A DNA stretch of 64,000 nucleotides from an uncultured Clostridia bacterium (GTDB taxonomy: Bacteria; Bacillota; Clostridia; TANB77; CAG-508), in NCBI GenBank assembly GCA_944390285.1, contig CALXPN010000001.1, positions 274,413 to 338,412 of the forward strand. Direction: 5' to 3'. The notes under the pieces were generated by a model. It ran no database searches, was not told where the DNA came from, and saw only the letters and a program-made list of their open reading frames with translations. Position numbers and translations under genes: made by a program. Shown in pieces: positions 47,430 through 56,047 of this stretch. Numbering within the stretch: the stretch's first letter is position 1; each line of letters opens with the position of its first letter.

Positions 47430-49730
47430 TTAATAAATTTTTAAAATTTCTTCTAATACTTTCCACGTTCTTTGAAGTGAACTTATTGAAAGTCTTTCAT
47501 TTGGACTATGAACATCTTCTGTATCAGGACCTAAACATACATATTCTAAATCTTTTATTTTATCTTTAAAAAATCCTCCTTCAACAACTGCTTGCCTAAT
47601 CATTTTCTCTAAATCTTTTCCATATAAATTTTTGTATGCCCTATTACATAAATTTATTAATTCGTTATCTATTTCCTGATTTACTCCTTTTAGTTCTTGA
47701 CTCCAAATTATTTCTAAATTATTTTTTTCAATTAATTTATTTAATCTTTTTAAATATATATCTCTTAAATTTAAATCATTTGCTCTAGTTGAATATTCAA
47801 TATTTATATAATCTTCATCTTCTTTTACAGTTGCCATATTACAAGAAAGAATTACTGCTTTATTTACTTTTTCTAATACTCCATTTTCATAATTATATAT
47901 AAAATCAATTATTCTATTTGTAATATCTTTTGAAAAAGCTTTTTTATTTACTTCGTTTCCTTCTTCAATTTCAATTATAACATTTTCATAAAACTCTTTT
48001 TGTTTTTTTATTAATTCTTTTACTTTATTTAGTTTTTCTTTTTTCATAAAAAATTCTACATAAAAATCTCTTGGTATTACATTAACTCTACTTCCACCTG
48101 AAATTTCTTTAATATAAACATCTTCAGTCTGTTTTAAAATATCAATTCCAAGTTTAATTGGATTTCCTCTTTTTTCATCATCTATATTGCCACCTGAGTG
48201 TCCACCTTTAAAATTTTTATAAATTAATTTAAATTCCGTATAATCTCCTAAATTATATTCATACTCTTTTTTTATTCTGGCACTCCACTCTAAACAATTC
48301 GCTGATCCAACTAAAATTTTGCCTTCCTTTCCTCCATCTAAAGATATAATTTTATTACTCTCTAACTTACTTAAATCAATCTCTTTTGCTCCTATCATAG
48401 TTGTTTCTTCTTGAACAGTAAAAATTCCTTCTATATTTATATTTTTAAATTCATCTGAATTAAGTAAAGCAAGTATTTGTGCAACTCCTATTCCATTATC
48501 TGCTCCAAGTGTAGTTCCATCTGCTCTTAAATAATCACCATCAACTATTAATTTTATTGAATCTTTTGAAAAATCATGTTCAATGTCATCTCTTTTTTCA
48601 CAAATCATATCTGTATGTGCTTGAAAGGCTATTGTTTTCTTATTTTCTTCTGATTTTCTTTTTATTATTACATTGAAATATTCATCTACAAAATATTCAA
48701 GATTTCTTTTTTGAGCAAAATCTACTAAATAATCTTTTATTTTTTCTTCATTTCCTGATTTCCTAGGTATAGAACTTATTTCTCTAAAAAATCTTATAAC
48801 TTCTTTTGGTTCAATATTATCCAATTCTCTTTGACTTTCACTACCTACTTCATTTATTTTTTTATTTTTTATCGTATTTTCATTATCAATTTTATCTTCC
48901 ATCTTATTTTCCTTTTCTCTTTTAGTTTTTCTTTTTATATATCTTTTTTTAGTTACAATTTCAGGCTCTAAATCTATATATCTTTTTAAAAATTCTTTTG
49001 TTCTTTTTTCTCTAGGATTTTTTATAACTTCTTCTGGTGAACCTTCTTCTACAATTTTTCCATTATCCATAAAAATAATTCTATCTGCCACTTCTTCTGC
49101 AAATTTTATTTCGTGTGTAACAATTATCATTGTTCTTTTTTCCTTAGCAAGCTTTTTTATAACTTTTAAAACTTCTCCTACAAGTTCTGGATCTAAGCTA
49201 CTTGTAGGTTCATCCATACAAATTATTTTTGGATTAATTGCTAAACTTCTTGCAATTGATACTCTTTGTTTTTGACCTCCAGATAAACTACAAGGATATT
49301 CATCTTTCTTATCTAACAAATCCATTTTTTTTAGTAATTCATTTGCTATTTTTTCTGCTTCTTCTTTACTTTTATTTAAAATTTTTATAGGAGCAATCAT
49401 TATATTTTCTTTAACAGATAAATGTGGAAAAAGATTAAAATCTTGAAAAACCATTCCTATATCTAAATTTATTTTATTTAAAATCTCTTTATCATTATAA
49501 ATAAGTTTACCTTTTTTTTCTTCTTTTATCATACTTCTTCCATTTATAATAATATTTCCTTTATCTATTTTTTCTAAATTATTTATGCATCTTAATATAG
49601 TTGATTTTCCAGAACCTGAGGCACCTAAAATTACTAATGTTTCTCCTTCTTCTACATTAAAAGATATATCTTTTATAACTTCTAAATTATTATATTTTTT
49701 TGATAAATTCTTTACTTCTACAATATTCAT
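47430..49730 (-). CDS. Fusion of a GlnQ-type ABC ATPase and a PepD-type dipeptidase
   Basis: One 766-aa frame. Residues 1-250 are a polar-amino-acid transporter ATPase: Walker A GASGSGKSTILRC (about 35-47), LSGGQKQRVSIARSLA, IICMDEPTSSLDP and IIVTHEIKF. A Lys/Glu-rich linker (about 255-310) leads to a PepD/M20 aminoacyl-histidine dipeptidase (about 310-766), with QAHTDMICEK, GTTLGADNGIGVA, TVQEETTMIGAKEI and the metal ligands near GPDTEDVHSPNERL. An internal ATG in the linker (MEDKIDNEN, about residue 275) has a weak AAAGGA, so separate PepD synthesis is possible. Last gene of the operon with glnP and glnH; it joins uptake to intracellular peptide cleavage. Confidence 0.9.
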   Translation of the reverse strand: MNIVEVKNLSKKYNNLEVIKDISFNVEEGETLVILGASGSGKSTILRCINNLEKIDKGNIIINGRSMIKEEKKGKLIYNDKEILNKINLDIGMVFQDFNLFPHLSVKENIMIAPIKILNKSKEEAEKIANELLKKMDLLDKKDEYPCSLSGGQKQRVSIARSLAINPKIICMDEPTSSLDPELVGEVLKVIKKLAKEKRTMIIVTHEIKFAEEVADRIIFMDNGKIVEEGSPEEVIKNPREKRTKEFLKRYIDLEPEIVTKKRYIKRKTKREKENKMEDKIDNENTIKNKKINEVGSESQRELDNIEPKEVIRFFREISSIPRKSGNEEKIKDYLVDFAQKRNLEYFVDEYFNVIIKRKSEENKKTIAFQAHTDMICEKRDDIEHDFSKDSIKLIVDGDYLRADGTTLGADNGIGVAQILALLNSDEFKNINIEGIFTVQEETTMIGAKEIDLSKLESNKIISLDGGKEGKILVGSANCLEWSARIKKEYEYNLGDYTEFKLIYKNFKGGHSGGNIDDEKRGNPIKLGIDILKQTEDVYIKEISGGSRVNVIPRDFYVEFFMKKEKLNKVKELIKKQKEFYENVIIEIEEGNEVNKKAFSKDITNRIIDFIYNYENGVLEKVNKAVILSCNMATVKEDEDYINIEYSTRANDLNLRDIYLKRLNKLIEKNNLEIIWSQELKGVNQEIDNELINLCNRAYKNLYGKDLEKMIRQAVVEGGFFKDKIKDLEYVCLGPDTEDVHSPNERLSISSLQRTWKVLEEILKIY

Positions 49731-49754
49731 TTTTCACCTCACAACATAATTTCA

Positions 49755-50405
49755 TTAACTATAATACTCTAGTTTTTTCTCTATTCTATTAAATATTAAG
49801 GATACTAAAAATGTTAAAACTAGATAGTATGCTCCTGCCATAAAAAGTGGCATAACAGAAAAATAATAATTTGCTTGTTTTTGTGCAAGAGCAAACATTT
49901 CTGATATTCCTATTATTTGTGCTAATGAAGTAGTTTTTAAAAGTGAAACTACTTCATTTGAAACTGGTGGCAAAACATTTTTTATGATTTGAGGAAGAAG
50001 TATTAAGAAAAATGTTTGACATTTATTAAATCCTAAAGTATATGCTGCTTCACTTTGACCTTTTGGAATACTATTTATTCCACTTCTAAAAATTTCAGCA
50101 AAATATGCAGCATAATTTGCCACAAAAGCAATTATTATTGCTAAAAATCTATCATAATTAATTTTAAATAAATAATATGGAGCAAAATATACTACAATTA
50201 TTTGCAACATTATAGGAGTTCCTCTCATTATTAAAATATAAACTCTTGTTATAAATGATATAATTCTACATTTCGAATTTCTAAGAATCCCTATAATAAT
50301 ACCTAGTGGTATAGATAGAATTAATGTTATTATAAAAATTTGTAATAAAACTCCTACTCCCGAAAATAATACTTTTCCCAAATTTATTATCTGATTTAAG
50401 CTCAT
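49755..50405 (-). CDS. Polar amino acid ABC transporter permease
   Basis: 216 aa with about five membrane helices. IMRGTPIMLQIIVVYFA (about 61-77) and the EAA coupling loop FRSGINSIPKGQSEAAYTLG (about 108-127) are typical of His/Glu/Gln/Lys-Arg permeases (HisMQ/GlnP class). It follows the binding-protein gene by 3 bases and precedes the ATPase fusion by 24. Confidence 0.93.
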   Translation of the reverse strand: MSLNQIINLGKVLFSGVGVLLQIFIITLILSIPLGIIIGILRNSKCRIISFITRVYILIMRGTPIMLQIIVVYFAPYYLFKINYDRFLAIIIAFVANYAAYFAEIFRSGINSIPKGQSEAAYTLGFNKCQTFFLILLPQIIKNVLPPVSNEVVSLLKTTSLAQIIGISEMFALAQKQANYYFSVMPLFMAGAYYLVLTFLVSLIFNRIEKKLEYYS

Positions 50406-50408
50406 AAA

Positions 50409-51212
50409 TTATCTCTCCTCTAAATTAATCATATCTGTTCCAAACCATTTTTCAGATATTTCTTTTAATCTGCCTTCGCTTTCTAATTCTTTTAAAGCAC
50501 TATTTATTTTATCTCTTAGTTCAACATTGTCTTTTTTTAAACCTACTACTATTCCTTCTGATTTTGAAACTACTTCTGAAGGTATTGTAATATATTTTTC
50601 TTGTCTTGAATTTATTAAATAATTTCCAATTGTATTAGATATATATAAAGCATCAATTCCTCCTACTCCTAAATCTGTAAAAGCCGTTACAAAATCTGAA
50701 AATGGTATAATTTCAACTTCTTTTCCAAAATCTGAAGCTGCTAAATCTGCTTCTTGTATAGAACCTGACTGAACTCCAATCTTCTTTCCTTTTAGCTCAT
50801 CCTGAGATTTAATTTCACTACCATCTTTTAAAATAAAAAACATTTCACCTTGTATATACGTATCTGAAAGAGCCATTGTTTTTGCTCTATCTTCTGTATA
50901 TCCAAATCCACTCCAAATACAATCAATATTTCCTGAATCTAATTCTTGTTCTTTAGAAGCCCAAGAAATTGATTGAAACTTAATATCCATTCCTAGCTTT
51001 TCACATACAGCTTTTGCTATATCTACATCTACTCCTACTATTTCATTATTTTCATTTCTAAAAACCATTGGTGGATAACTATCATCAATTCCAACTACTA
51101 AAATATTTTCATTATAAAAATTTTCTTTAGTCCCCCAAAAATTTTTAAGTACAAGTATTCCAGCTAAAATAATTACTATTATTAATATAAAAATTATAAT
51201 CTTTTTTTTCAT
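50409..51212 (-). CDS. Amino acid ABC transporter substrate-binding protein
   Basis: 267 aa. An N-terminal hydrophobic stretch (IIIFILIIVIILAGILVL) without a lipobox cysteine suggests an uncleaved membrane anchor. Periplasmic-binding-type domain: VVGIDDSYPPMVFRNENNEI, GVDVDIAKAVCEKLGMDI, GKKIGVQSGSIQEADL and LKEISEKWFGTD, the family-3 (HisJ/GlnH) pattern. The GD/S-pocket (SGFGYTEDRAKT, Arg at about 109) holds the amino-acid carboxylate. The leader with three His codons suggests histidine as ligand (inference). AAAGGAGGA precedes the ATG. Confidence 0.92.
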   Translation of the reverse strand: MKKKIIIFILIIVIILAGILVLKNFWGTKENFYNENILVVGIDDSYPPMVFRNENNEIVGVDVDIAKAVCEKLGMDIKFQSISWASKEQELDSGNIDCIWSGFGYTEDRAKTMALSDTYIQGEMFFILKDGSEIKSQDELKGKKIGVQSGSIQEADLAASDFGKEVEIIPFSDFVTAFTDLGVGGIDALYISNTIGNYLINSRQEKYITIPSEVVSKSEGIVVGLKKDNVELRDKINSALKELESEGRLKEISEKWFGTDMINLEER

Positions 51213-51300
51213 AAAATCCTCCTTTTCCTTTATAAATCAATATTTTATAAAGTTTTATTTTTAATTTTAAATCTAAAGAATTTTTATTAAACTATAATTA

Positions 51301-51330
51301 ATTTATTAGTTGCGCGCCAGTTTAATAAAT
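51301..51330. promoter_or_regulatory. GC-centred palindrome in the leader of the transporter operon
   Basis: ATTTATTA (51301-51308) and TAATAAAT (51323-51330) form exact inverted arms around a centre containing GCGCGC, an island in very AT-rich DNA, 89 bases before the binding-protein gene. Candidate operator. Confidence 0.4.
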
Positions 51331-51395
51331 CAATTATTTTAATAAGCTTTTTTATTTACAATAGTCTTAAAAAATGTTTAATTTTCTTATTATAC

Positions 51396-51433
51396 AAAAA
51401 GAGCCTTAAAGGTTTAGTACCTTTAAGGCTCTT
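51396..51433 (-). terminator. Strong terminator inside the leader of the amino acid transport operon
   Basis: AAGAGCCTTAAAGG and its exact complement (14 bp), a 7-base loop and five Ts on the minus strand. It lies after the His-rich leader ORF and 184 bases before the binding-protein gene. Confidence 0.9.
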
Positions 51434-51494
51434 AAAAACACTAAAGGCACAAGCATCATCAAAAGCCTGTGCCTACATATTCTAAAGACACAAG

Positions 51495-51539
51495 CTATTT
51501 TTTATGATGATGTTTGTTACCATTTAATAAATTTTTCAT
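51495..51539 (-). CDS. Leader peptide of 14 residues with three consecutive histidines
   Basis: MKNLLNGNKHHHKK, ATG at 51539 and TAG at 51497-51495. AAAGGAG lies 13 bases upstream, somewhat far. It starts about 35 bases after the predicted transcription start and ends at the first regulatory stem. Three CAT codons in a row are rare by chance and overlap the structure that could free or block the downstream hairpins. Confidence 0.6.
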   Translation of the reverse strand: MKNLLNGNKHHHKK

Positions 51540-51577
51540 AAAAAATAAAATTCTCCTTTGATTTTTAATATATTTAA

Positions 51578-51606
51578 ATTTTAGCATGATTTCTAATTAT
51601 TGTCAA
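51578..51606 (-). promoter_or_regulatory. Near-consensus promoter of the leader and transport operon
   Basis: TTGACA (51606-51601) begins directly after the TAG of the upstream gene; 17 bases with a TGC extended -10; TAAAAT (51583-51578). Confidence 0.85.
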
Positions 51607-52434
51607 CTACTTTACTTCATTTTTATATTTAATATTAGGATTAAAAGCTATAATACTTTCAAAAATCATTGGAAATAATACATTTCCAAGTGCAAATATA
51701 GGTCCTCTCCCGAAATTTAATGGTAAACATATTTTTCTAATTATCCATACTCCAAATAAAATAATCCAACCTATTATTGGTACAAACCATAAAAGTATTA
51801 ACCATGGGTTAATATCTGAAATTTGATACATTACTACATCTCTATATATTGGAATAATCGCAGCCCAAGCATGTTTTCCAGCTTTATGATATATAATTGC
51901 TCTTAAAATAGTATCATAAATAAATACAATTGCAATTAGTGTTAAAATAGTTTTTATTATTGCATTTGCAAAAAATAATTTAGTAACTATATTTAATTTC
52001 TGTTCTGTCGGAATTTCTTTTACAATACTTTCTACAATCTCATTTGCAGAATATCCTTCTTCAATTTTAGTTTTTATATCATTTATATCAATATCTTCTT
52101 TTATTATTTCTCTTACTGTTTCTGAATCTGTTGTTCTTAAAATCTCTGTTCCTGCATCTATAATATCTGAACTTATTCCTTGTTTTTCTATTTCTGATTT
52201 GTTTTCTTCAATTATTTCAGCAATATCTTCTGTAGTATAATTCTCAGATAAATCATCATATAAATTTAAAATATCTTCTTCTGTAATATCATTTATATCA
52301 ATATTTTGAGTCTTTTCTTGCAATTCATCTAACATTTCTAAATCTATAGATGTAGTTGCAAAACAAATATTACAAATTGCTAATATAAATATCATTATAA
52401 ATAAAATAATTTTTATAAATATTTTTTTATTCAT
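51607..52434 (-). CDS. Exported membrane protein with DUF5684-like domain
   Basis: 275 aa. A signal peptide or first helix (KIILFIMIFILAICNICFA, cleavage near 26) precedes an acidic helical region (about 28-150: repeated I-E-E-N and D-I-N-D patterns). Four hydrophobic segments follow, with YHKAGKHAWAAIIPIYRDVV, typical of DUF5684 (AGK-x-GWAAxIPxYN). Function unknown. It ends exactly at the next operon's -35 box. It is preceded by an AT-rich stretch with the aspS terminator. Confidence 0.7.
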   Translation of the reverse strand: MNKKIFIKIILFIMIFILAICNICFATTSIDLEMLDELQEKTQNIDINDITEEDILNLYDDLSENYTTEDIAEIIEENKSEIEKQGISSDIIDAGTEILRTTDSETVREIIKEDIDINDIKTKIEEGYSANEIVESIVKEIPTEQKLNIVTKLFFANAIIKTILTLIAIVFIYDTILRAIIYHKAGKHAWAAIIPIYRDVVMYQISDINPWLILLWFVPIIGWIILFGVWIIRKICLPLNFGRGPIFALGNVLFPMIFESIIAFNPNIKYKNEVK

Positions 52435-52503
52435 ATCATTTTACCTCACATACACATTTACATAATTCATATTTTTACATAAATTCAGACGTTTGTCAAT
52501 CTA

Positions 52504-52550
52504 TAAAAAACACTAATAAAATATTAAAAAATATTTCATTAGTGTTTTTT
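52504..52550 (-). terminator. aspS terminator
   Basis: AAAACACTAAT...AAATATT arms pair with AATATTT...ATTAGTGTTTT with one internal mismatch. Confidence 0.75.
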
Positions 52551-52552
52551 AA

Positions 52553-54319
52553 TTATTTTAAATCTAATTTTATATGCACATCTTTTAATTGTCTATCAGA
52601 AACATTCCCTGGAGCCCCCATTAATAAATCTTGAGCTTTACTATTCATAGGAAATGCTATGACCTCTCTTATACTTTCTTCTCCAGTTAAAAGCATTAGC
52701 ATTCTATCTATTCCTGGTGCTATTCCTGCATGAGGTGGTGCACCATAATGGAATGCTTTATATAAGCTAGAAAATCTATTCATAATTTCTTCTTCTGTAT
52801 ATCCAGCTATTTCAAAAGCTTTTATCATTATTTTAGGATCATGATTTCTAACAGCTCCAGAAGATAATTCTACCCCATTACATACAATATCATATTGGTA
52901 TGCATATATATCTAATGGATTTTTAGTCTCTAAAGCTTCTAAACCTCCTTGTGGCATAGAAAATGGATTATGAGAAAACTCTATTTTTCCATTATCTGCA
53001 AGTTCAAACATAGGAAAATCTACAATCCAACAAAATCTAAAAATTGAATCATCTATTAAATTTTGTCTTATTCCTATTTCCCTTCTTATTTCACCAGCTA
53101 ACTTTTCAACAATACCTTTATGTTCTGCTATAAAGAAAATACTATCTCCTTCATGTGTATCTGTTTGGACTAATAATTCTTCTCTAGAATCATCTGGTAT
53201 AAGTTTAGCAATAGGACCTTGCAAACTTCTATCATCATTCACTTTAAGCCAAGCTAATCCTTTTGCTTTACATTCATTTATTGCAAAATTTACCATATCA
53301 TCATAAAATGCTCTTGTTGCATTTGCTCCATTTGGCAAAGTTATTGTTCTAACTATTTTTCCATTAAACACTTTTATATCTAACTTTTCAAAAATATTAG
53401 TTACATCTTTTATTTCTAAAGGATTTCTTAAATCTGGTTTATCTGTTCCATATTTAAGCATTGCATCTTCATATGAAATTCTTGGAAATGGATAATCTAC
53501 GATTTTTTTATCTGAAAATTCTTTAAATGTCTTATAAATAACATCTTCCATTACTTCAAAAACATCTTCTTGTGTACTAAATGCCATTTCCATATCTAAT
53601 TGATAAAATTCTCCTGGTGAACGATCTGCTCTTGCATCTTCATCTCTAAAACATGGTGCTATTTGAAAATATTTATCTATTCCAGATACCATAAGCAATT
53701 GTTTAAATTGTTGAGGTGCTTGTGGAAGTGCATAAAATTTTCCAGGATAAATTCTACTTGGAACTAAATAATCTCTAGCCCCTTCTGGTGATGAACTTGT
53801 TAATATAGGAGTTTGTACCTCTAAAAATCCCTTTTCAATCATTTGATTTCTTAAAAATTGGATAAGTTTTGCTCTTAATTTTAAATTTTCTAAATTTTTT
53901 CTAGATCTTAAATCTAAAAATCTATATTCTAATCTCAAATCTTCTCTTACATTTCTATTATTAGCAATATCAAAAGGTAAACTTTTTGTTCTCTTACCTA
54001 AAATTTCAATTTTGTCTACAAATAATTCTACTGTACCTGTTTCTATATTTCTATTTATTGTTTCTTCATCTCTTAATCTTACTATTCCTGAAGCAGAAAT
54101 TGTTGATTCTACAGGTATTCTTGATGCAAAATCAACTTTTTCAGTATCTCCTGAAACTACTATTTGAGTAACTCCATACTCATCTCTTAAATCAATAAAT
54201 AGTACTCCTCCTAAATCTCTTATTGTATCTACCCATCCTGCAAGTTTAATTTTTTCTCCTACATTTTCTTCTCTTAATTCTGAACAATTATATGTTCTGT
54301 AAATATTTCCTTTTTTCAT
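52553..54319 (-). CDS. aspS: Aspartyl-tRNA synthetase (bacterial type)
   Basis: 588 aa. OB-fold with GWVDTIRDLGGVLFIDLRD (about 28-46), motif 2 region CFRDEDARADRSPGEFYQLDMEM (split around the invariant Arg), the bacterial GAD insertion (about 290-420) and motif 3 GIAPGIDRMLMLLTG. Charges tRNA-Asp; in Clostridia the enzyme often also charges tRNA-Asn for the GatCAB route, not decidable here. Controlled by an upstream T-box. Confidence 0.97.
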   Translation of the reverse strand: MKKGNIYRTYNCSELREENVGEKIKLAGWVDTIRDLGGVLFIDLRDEYGVTQIVVSGDTEKVDFASRIPVESTISASGIVRLRDEETINRNIETGTVELFVDKIEILGKRTKSLPFDIANNRNVREDLRLEYRFLDLRSRKNLENLKLRAKLIQFLRNQMIEKGFLEVQTPILTSSSPEGARDYLVPSRIYPGKFYALPQAPQQFKQLLMVSGIDKYFQIAPCFRDEDARADRSPGEFYQLDMEMAFSTQEDVFEVMEDVIYKTFKEFSDKKIVDYPFPRISYEDAMLKYGTDKPDLRNPLEIKDVTNIFEKLDIKVFNGKIVRTITLPNGANATRAFYDDMVNFAINECKAKGLAWLKVNDDRSLQGPIAKLIPDDSREELLVQTDTHEGDSIFFIAEHKGIVEKLAGEIRREIGIRQNLIDDSIFRFCWIVDFPMFELADNGKIEFSHNPFSMPQGGLEALETKNPLDIYAYQYDIVCNGVELSSGAVRNHDPKIMIKAFEIAGYTEEEIMNRFSSLYKAFHYGAPPHAGIAPGIDRMLMLLTGEESIREVIAFPMNSKAQDLLMGAPGNVSDRQLKDVHIKLDLK

Positions 54320-54344
54320 AATTCCACTCCTTTTTATTTTTATA

Positions 54345-54612
54345 TAGGGACGGAATTTTTTGATACAAAAAAACTCTCGTTCCTGTAACTAAAAATGTTA
54401 CAGGGACGAAAGCCTAAGTTCCGCGGTGCCACCCTATTTGAAAACAATAAGTTTTCCACTTTATATGAAATGTTTTATATACATTTATTTATTGCTCCAG
54501 TGTGTTTCACAAATTGAACTTAATTTAAAAATGCTCTCAGCCATTGGCATTTTTTCTCTGTATAAATGTTTTTCAATGCTTTCACCTTCATCGCAATGTG
54601 TAATGTAAATAT
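54345..54612 (-). ncRNA. T-box riboswitch upstream of aspS
   Basis: The minus strand shows the T-box core AGGGTGGCACCGCGG (54435-54421). Upstream is a stem I region with GATGAAGG, CAGAGA and GGCTGAGAGC. Downstream is a terminator (CGTCCCTGTAAC paired with GTTACAGGAACG) with a T7 run. The bases before CTGGAG read GTGAAACACA, which would place the specifier at AAC (Asn); GAC or GAU is not seen at this position. Specifier assignment is tentative. Confidence 0.92.
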
Positions 54613-54642
54613 TATAAACTATTTTTAATAGTTTTGTCAAGA

Positions 54643-55737
54643 TTATTCATAAGTATACCATAAATCATTATCTTTTAATTCTTTAATTATTTCATTATGT
54701 TCTTCATTGGTTTTTGTAAAATATACTTTTCCGTTTTTATCTGCTACAAAATATAAAGCATCTGTTTCTGTATAATTTAATGTTGCTTCTATTGCTGATT
54801 TACTTGGATTATCAATAGGTCCTACTGGAATTTTTCCTTCCATGTTAGGTCCTCTTGTATTATATGGATTTTCTGTATTTAATTCTTTAGCTGTTAAATC
54901 CCTTTCTCCCATATCTACTTTAAAAGCATAATATGTTGTAACATCACTTCCTAAACTCATACCTTTTTCTAATCTATTATAAAAAACTCCAACAATTTGA
55001 GCTCTATCTTCTGTAGATTTTCCTTCTAATTCCGCCATAGAAGCTAAAGTTAATATTTGATGTACAGTTAAATTACTATTTTCTATTTCTTCTTTATACT
55101 GATCTAAATAATCTTCTGTATAATTTAATATTATATTAAAAATTGTTTCAACAGAAACTTCTTTATTTTCGAAATTATATGTATCTGGTAATAAATAACC
55201 TTCTAATGGATAATATATTCTATCATCTTTTACTTCATCTGTAATAAACCAATACTTTTCTATTAATGAATCTATATAATCCTCGTTTTCAAGTAAATTA
55301 TATACATCTTCTTCTGAATTAACTGTATTTTCTGCTATTGCTTTGGCAACCCATCTCATATTTTTTCCTTCTACAAAGGTGATCTTAACTTTCTCATCTG
55401 CAATTTCACCATTTATTATATGTTCTAATATTGTTGGCATATCTTCTGTTTTATTTAAATCATATTTTCCAGCTTGTAATGTAGATATATTGTTAATTTT
55501 AGCATAAATTTTCATTGCAGAAGCACTTTTTATGACATTTGAACTTTCTAACAAATCTGCAATTGATGAAGTTCCCATACCTTCTGTTATTTCTACTCGT
55601 ACTACTGGATCTTCTGTTGTTTCAGAAGATTCTACTGGCTTTAAAGAATTATTATACCATACGAATATTACGCCTAATATAGCAATAATCACAATTATAA
55701 AGGCTAAAAAAATCAGTATTATCTTTTTTGATTTCAT
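54643..55737 (-). CDS. mltG: Endolytic murein transglycosylase MltG
   Basis: 364 aa from the ATG at 55737 (GAGG 11 bases upstream); the frame is open for 38 more codons but that start has no ribosome site. One transmembrane helix (about 5-27), a LysM-like domain (about 45-120: ITEGMGTSSIADLLESSNVI) and the YceG catalytic domain, with ASMAELEGKSTEDRAQIVG (Glu at about 231) and IPVGPIDNPSKSAIEATLNYT. It cuts nascent glycan strands and sets their length. Confidence 0.94.
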   Translation of the reverse strand: MKSKKIILIFLAFIIVIIAILGVIFVWYNNSLKPVESSETTEDPVVRVEITEGMGTSSIADLLESSNVIKSASAMKIYAKINNISTLQAGKYDLNKTEDMPTILEHIINGEIADEKVKITFVEGKNMRWVAKAIAENTVNSEEDVYNLLENEDYIDSLIEKYWFITDEVKDDRIYYPLEGYLLPDTYNFENKEVSVETIFNIILNYTEDYLDQYKEEIENSNLTVHQILTLASMAELEGKSTEDRAQIVGVFYNRLEKGMSLGSDVTTYYAFKVDMGERDLTAKELNTENPYNTRGPNMEGKIPVGPIDNPSKSAIEATLNYTETDALYFVADKNGKVYFTKTNEEHNEIIKELKDNDLWYTYE

Positions 55738-56047
55738 TTTTTTTAAATCCTCACATAATATATTTAGAATACTAAAAGAACAAATATATAAAAAGTACCC
55801 TAGGATTAAATTATATAATATGACTAAAAAAAAATCCACTTTTTTTGACATATTTTTATTTTATAATTTAATTTTAATATTTTCTTAATAAAATTTAAAT
55901 ATAAATTCTATTTTTAGTAAAATTTCTAAAAATACATTATTTTTTTGATAAAATATGATAAAATTCTTTCTTTTTTTCAATATATATAGTATAATTATAA
56001 TGTAGAAAATCTATTATTCATTTATTTAGAATAGATTGGAGGTTAAT

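Larger units (their letters stand above)
51396..51606 (-). promoter_or_regulatory. Candidate histidine-responsive transcription attenuator
   Basis: Reading the minus strand: promoter (51606-51578), leader ORF with three CAT codons (51539-51495), then segments 1-4. Segment 1 (51516-51505, the His codons) can pair 11 of 12 with 51461-51450. Segment 2 (51494-51482, CTTGTGTCTTTAG) and segment 4 (51454-51442, CTTGTGCCTTTAG) are near copies and compete for segment 3 (51474-51465, AGGCACAGGC); 3:4 gives a 10-bp stem. The terminator follows. This is the layout of ribosome-mediated attenuation. The weak point is the antiterminator: only CCTTTA of segment 4 matches the terminator's TAAAGG. Confidence 0.65.

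Noticed and set aside
51396..51433. Hairpin as simple terminator of the 275-aa gene
   Set aside because: A near-consensus promoter and a leader ORF lie between that gene and the hairpin, so it is better explained as an intra-leader terminator, although both uses are possible.
54426..54608. Open frame on the plus strand
   Set aside because: Antisense to the aspS T-box leader; no ribosome site.
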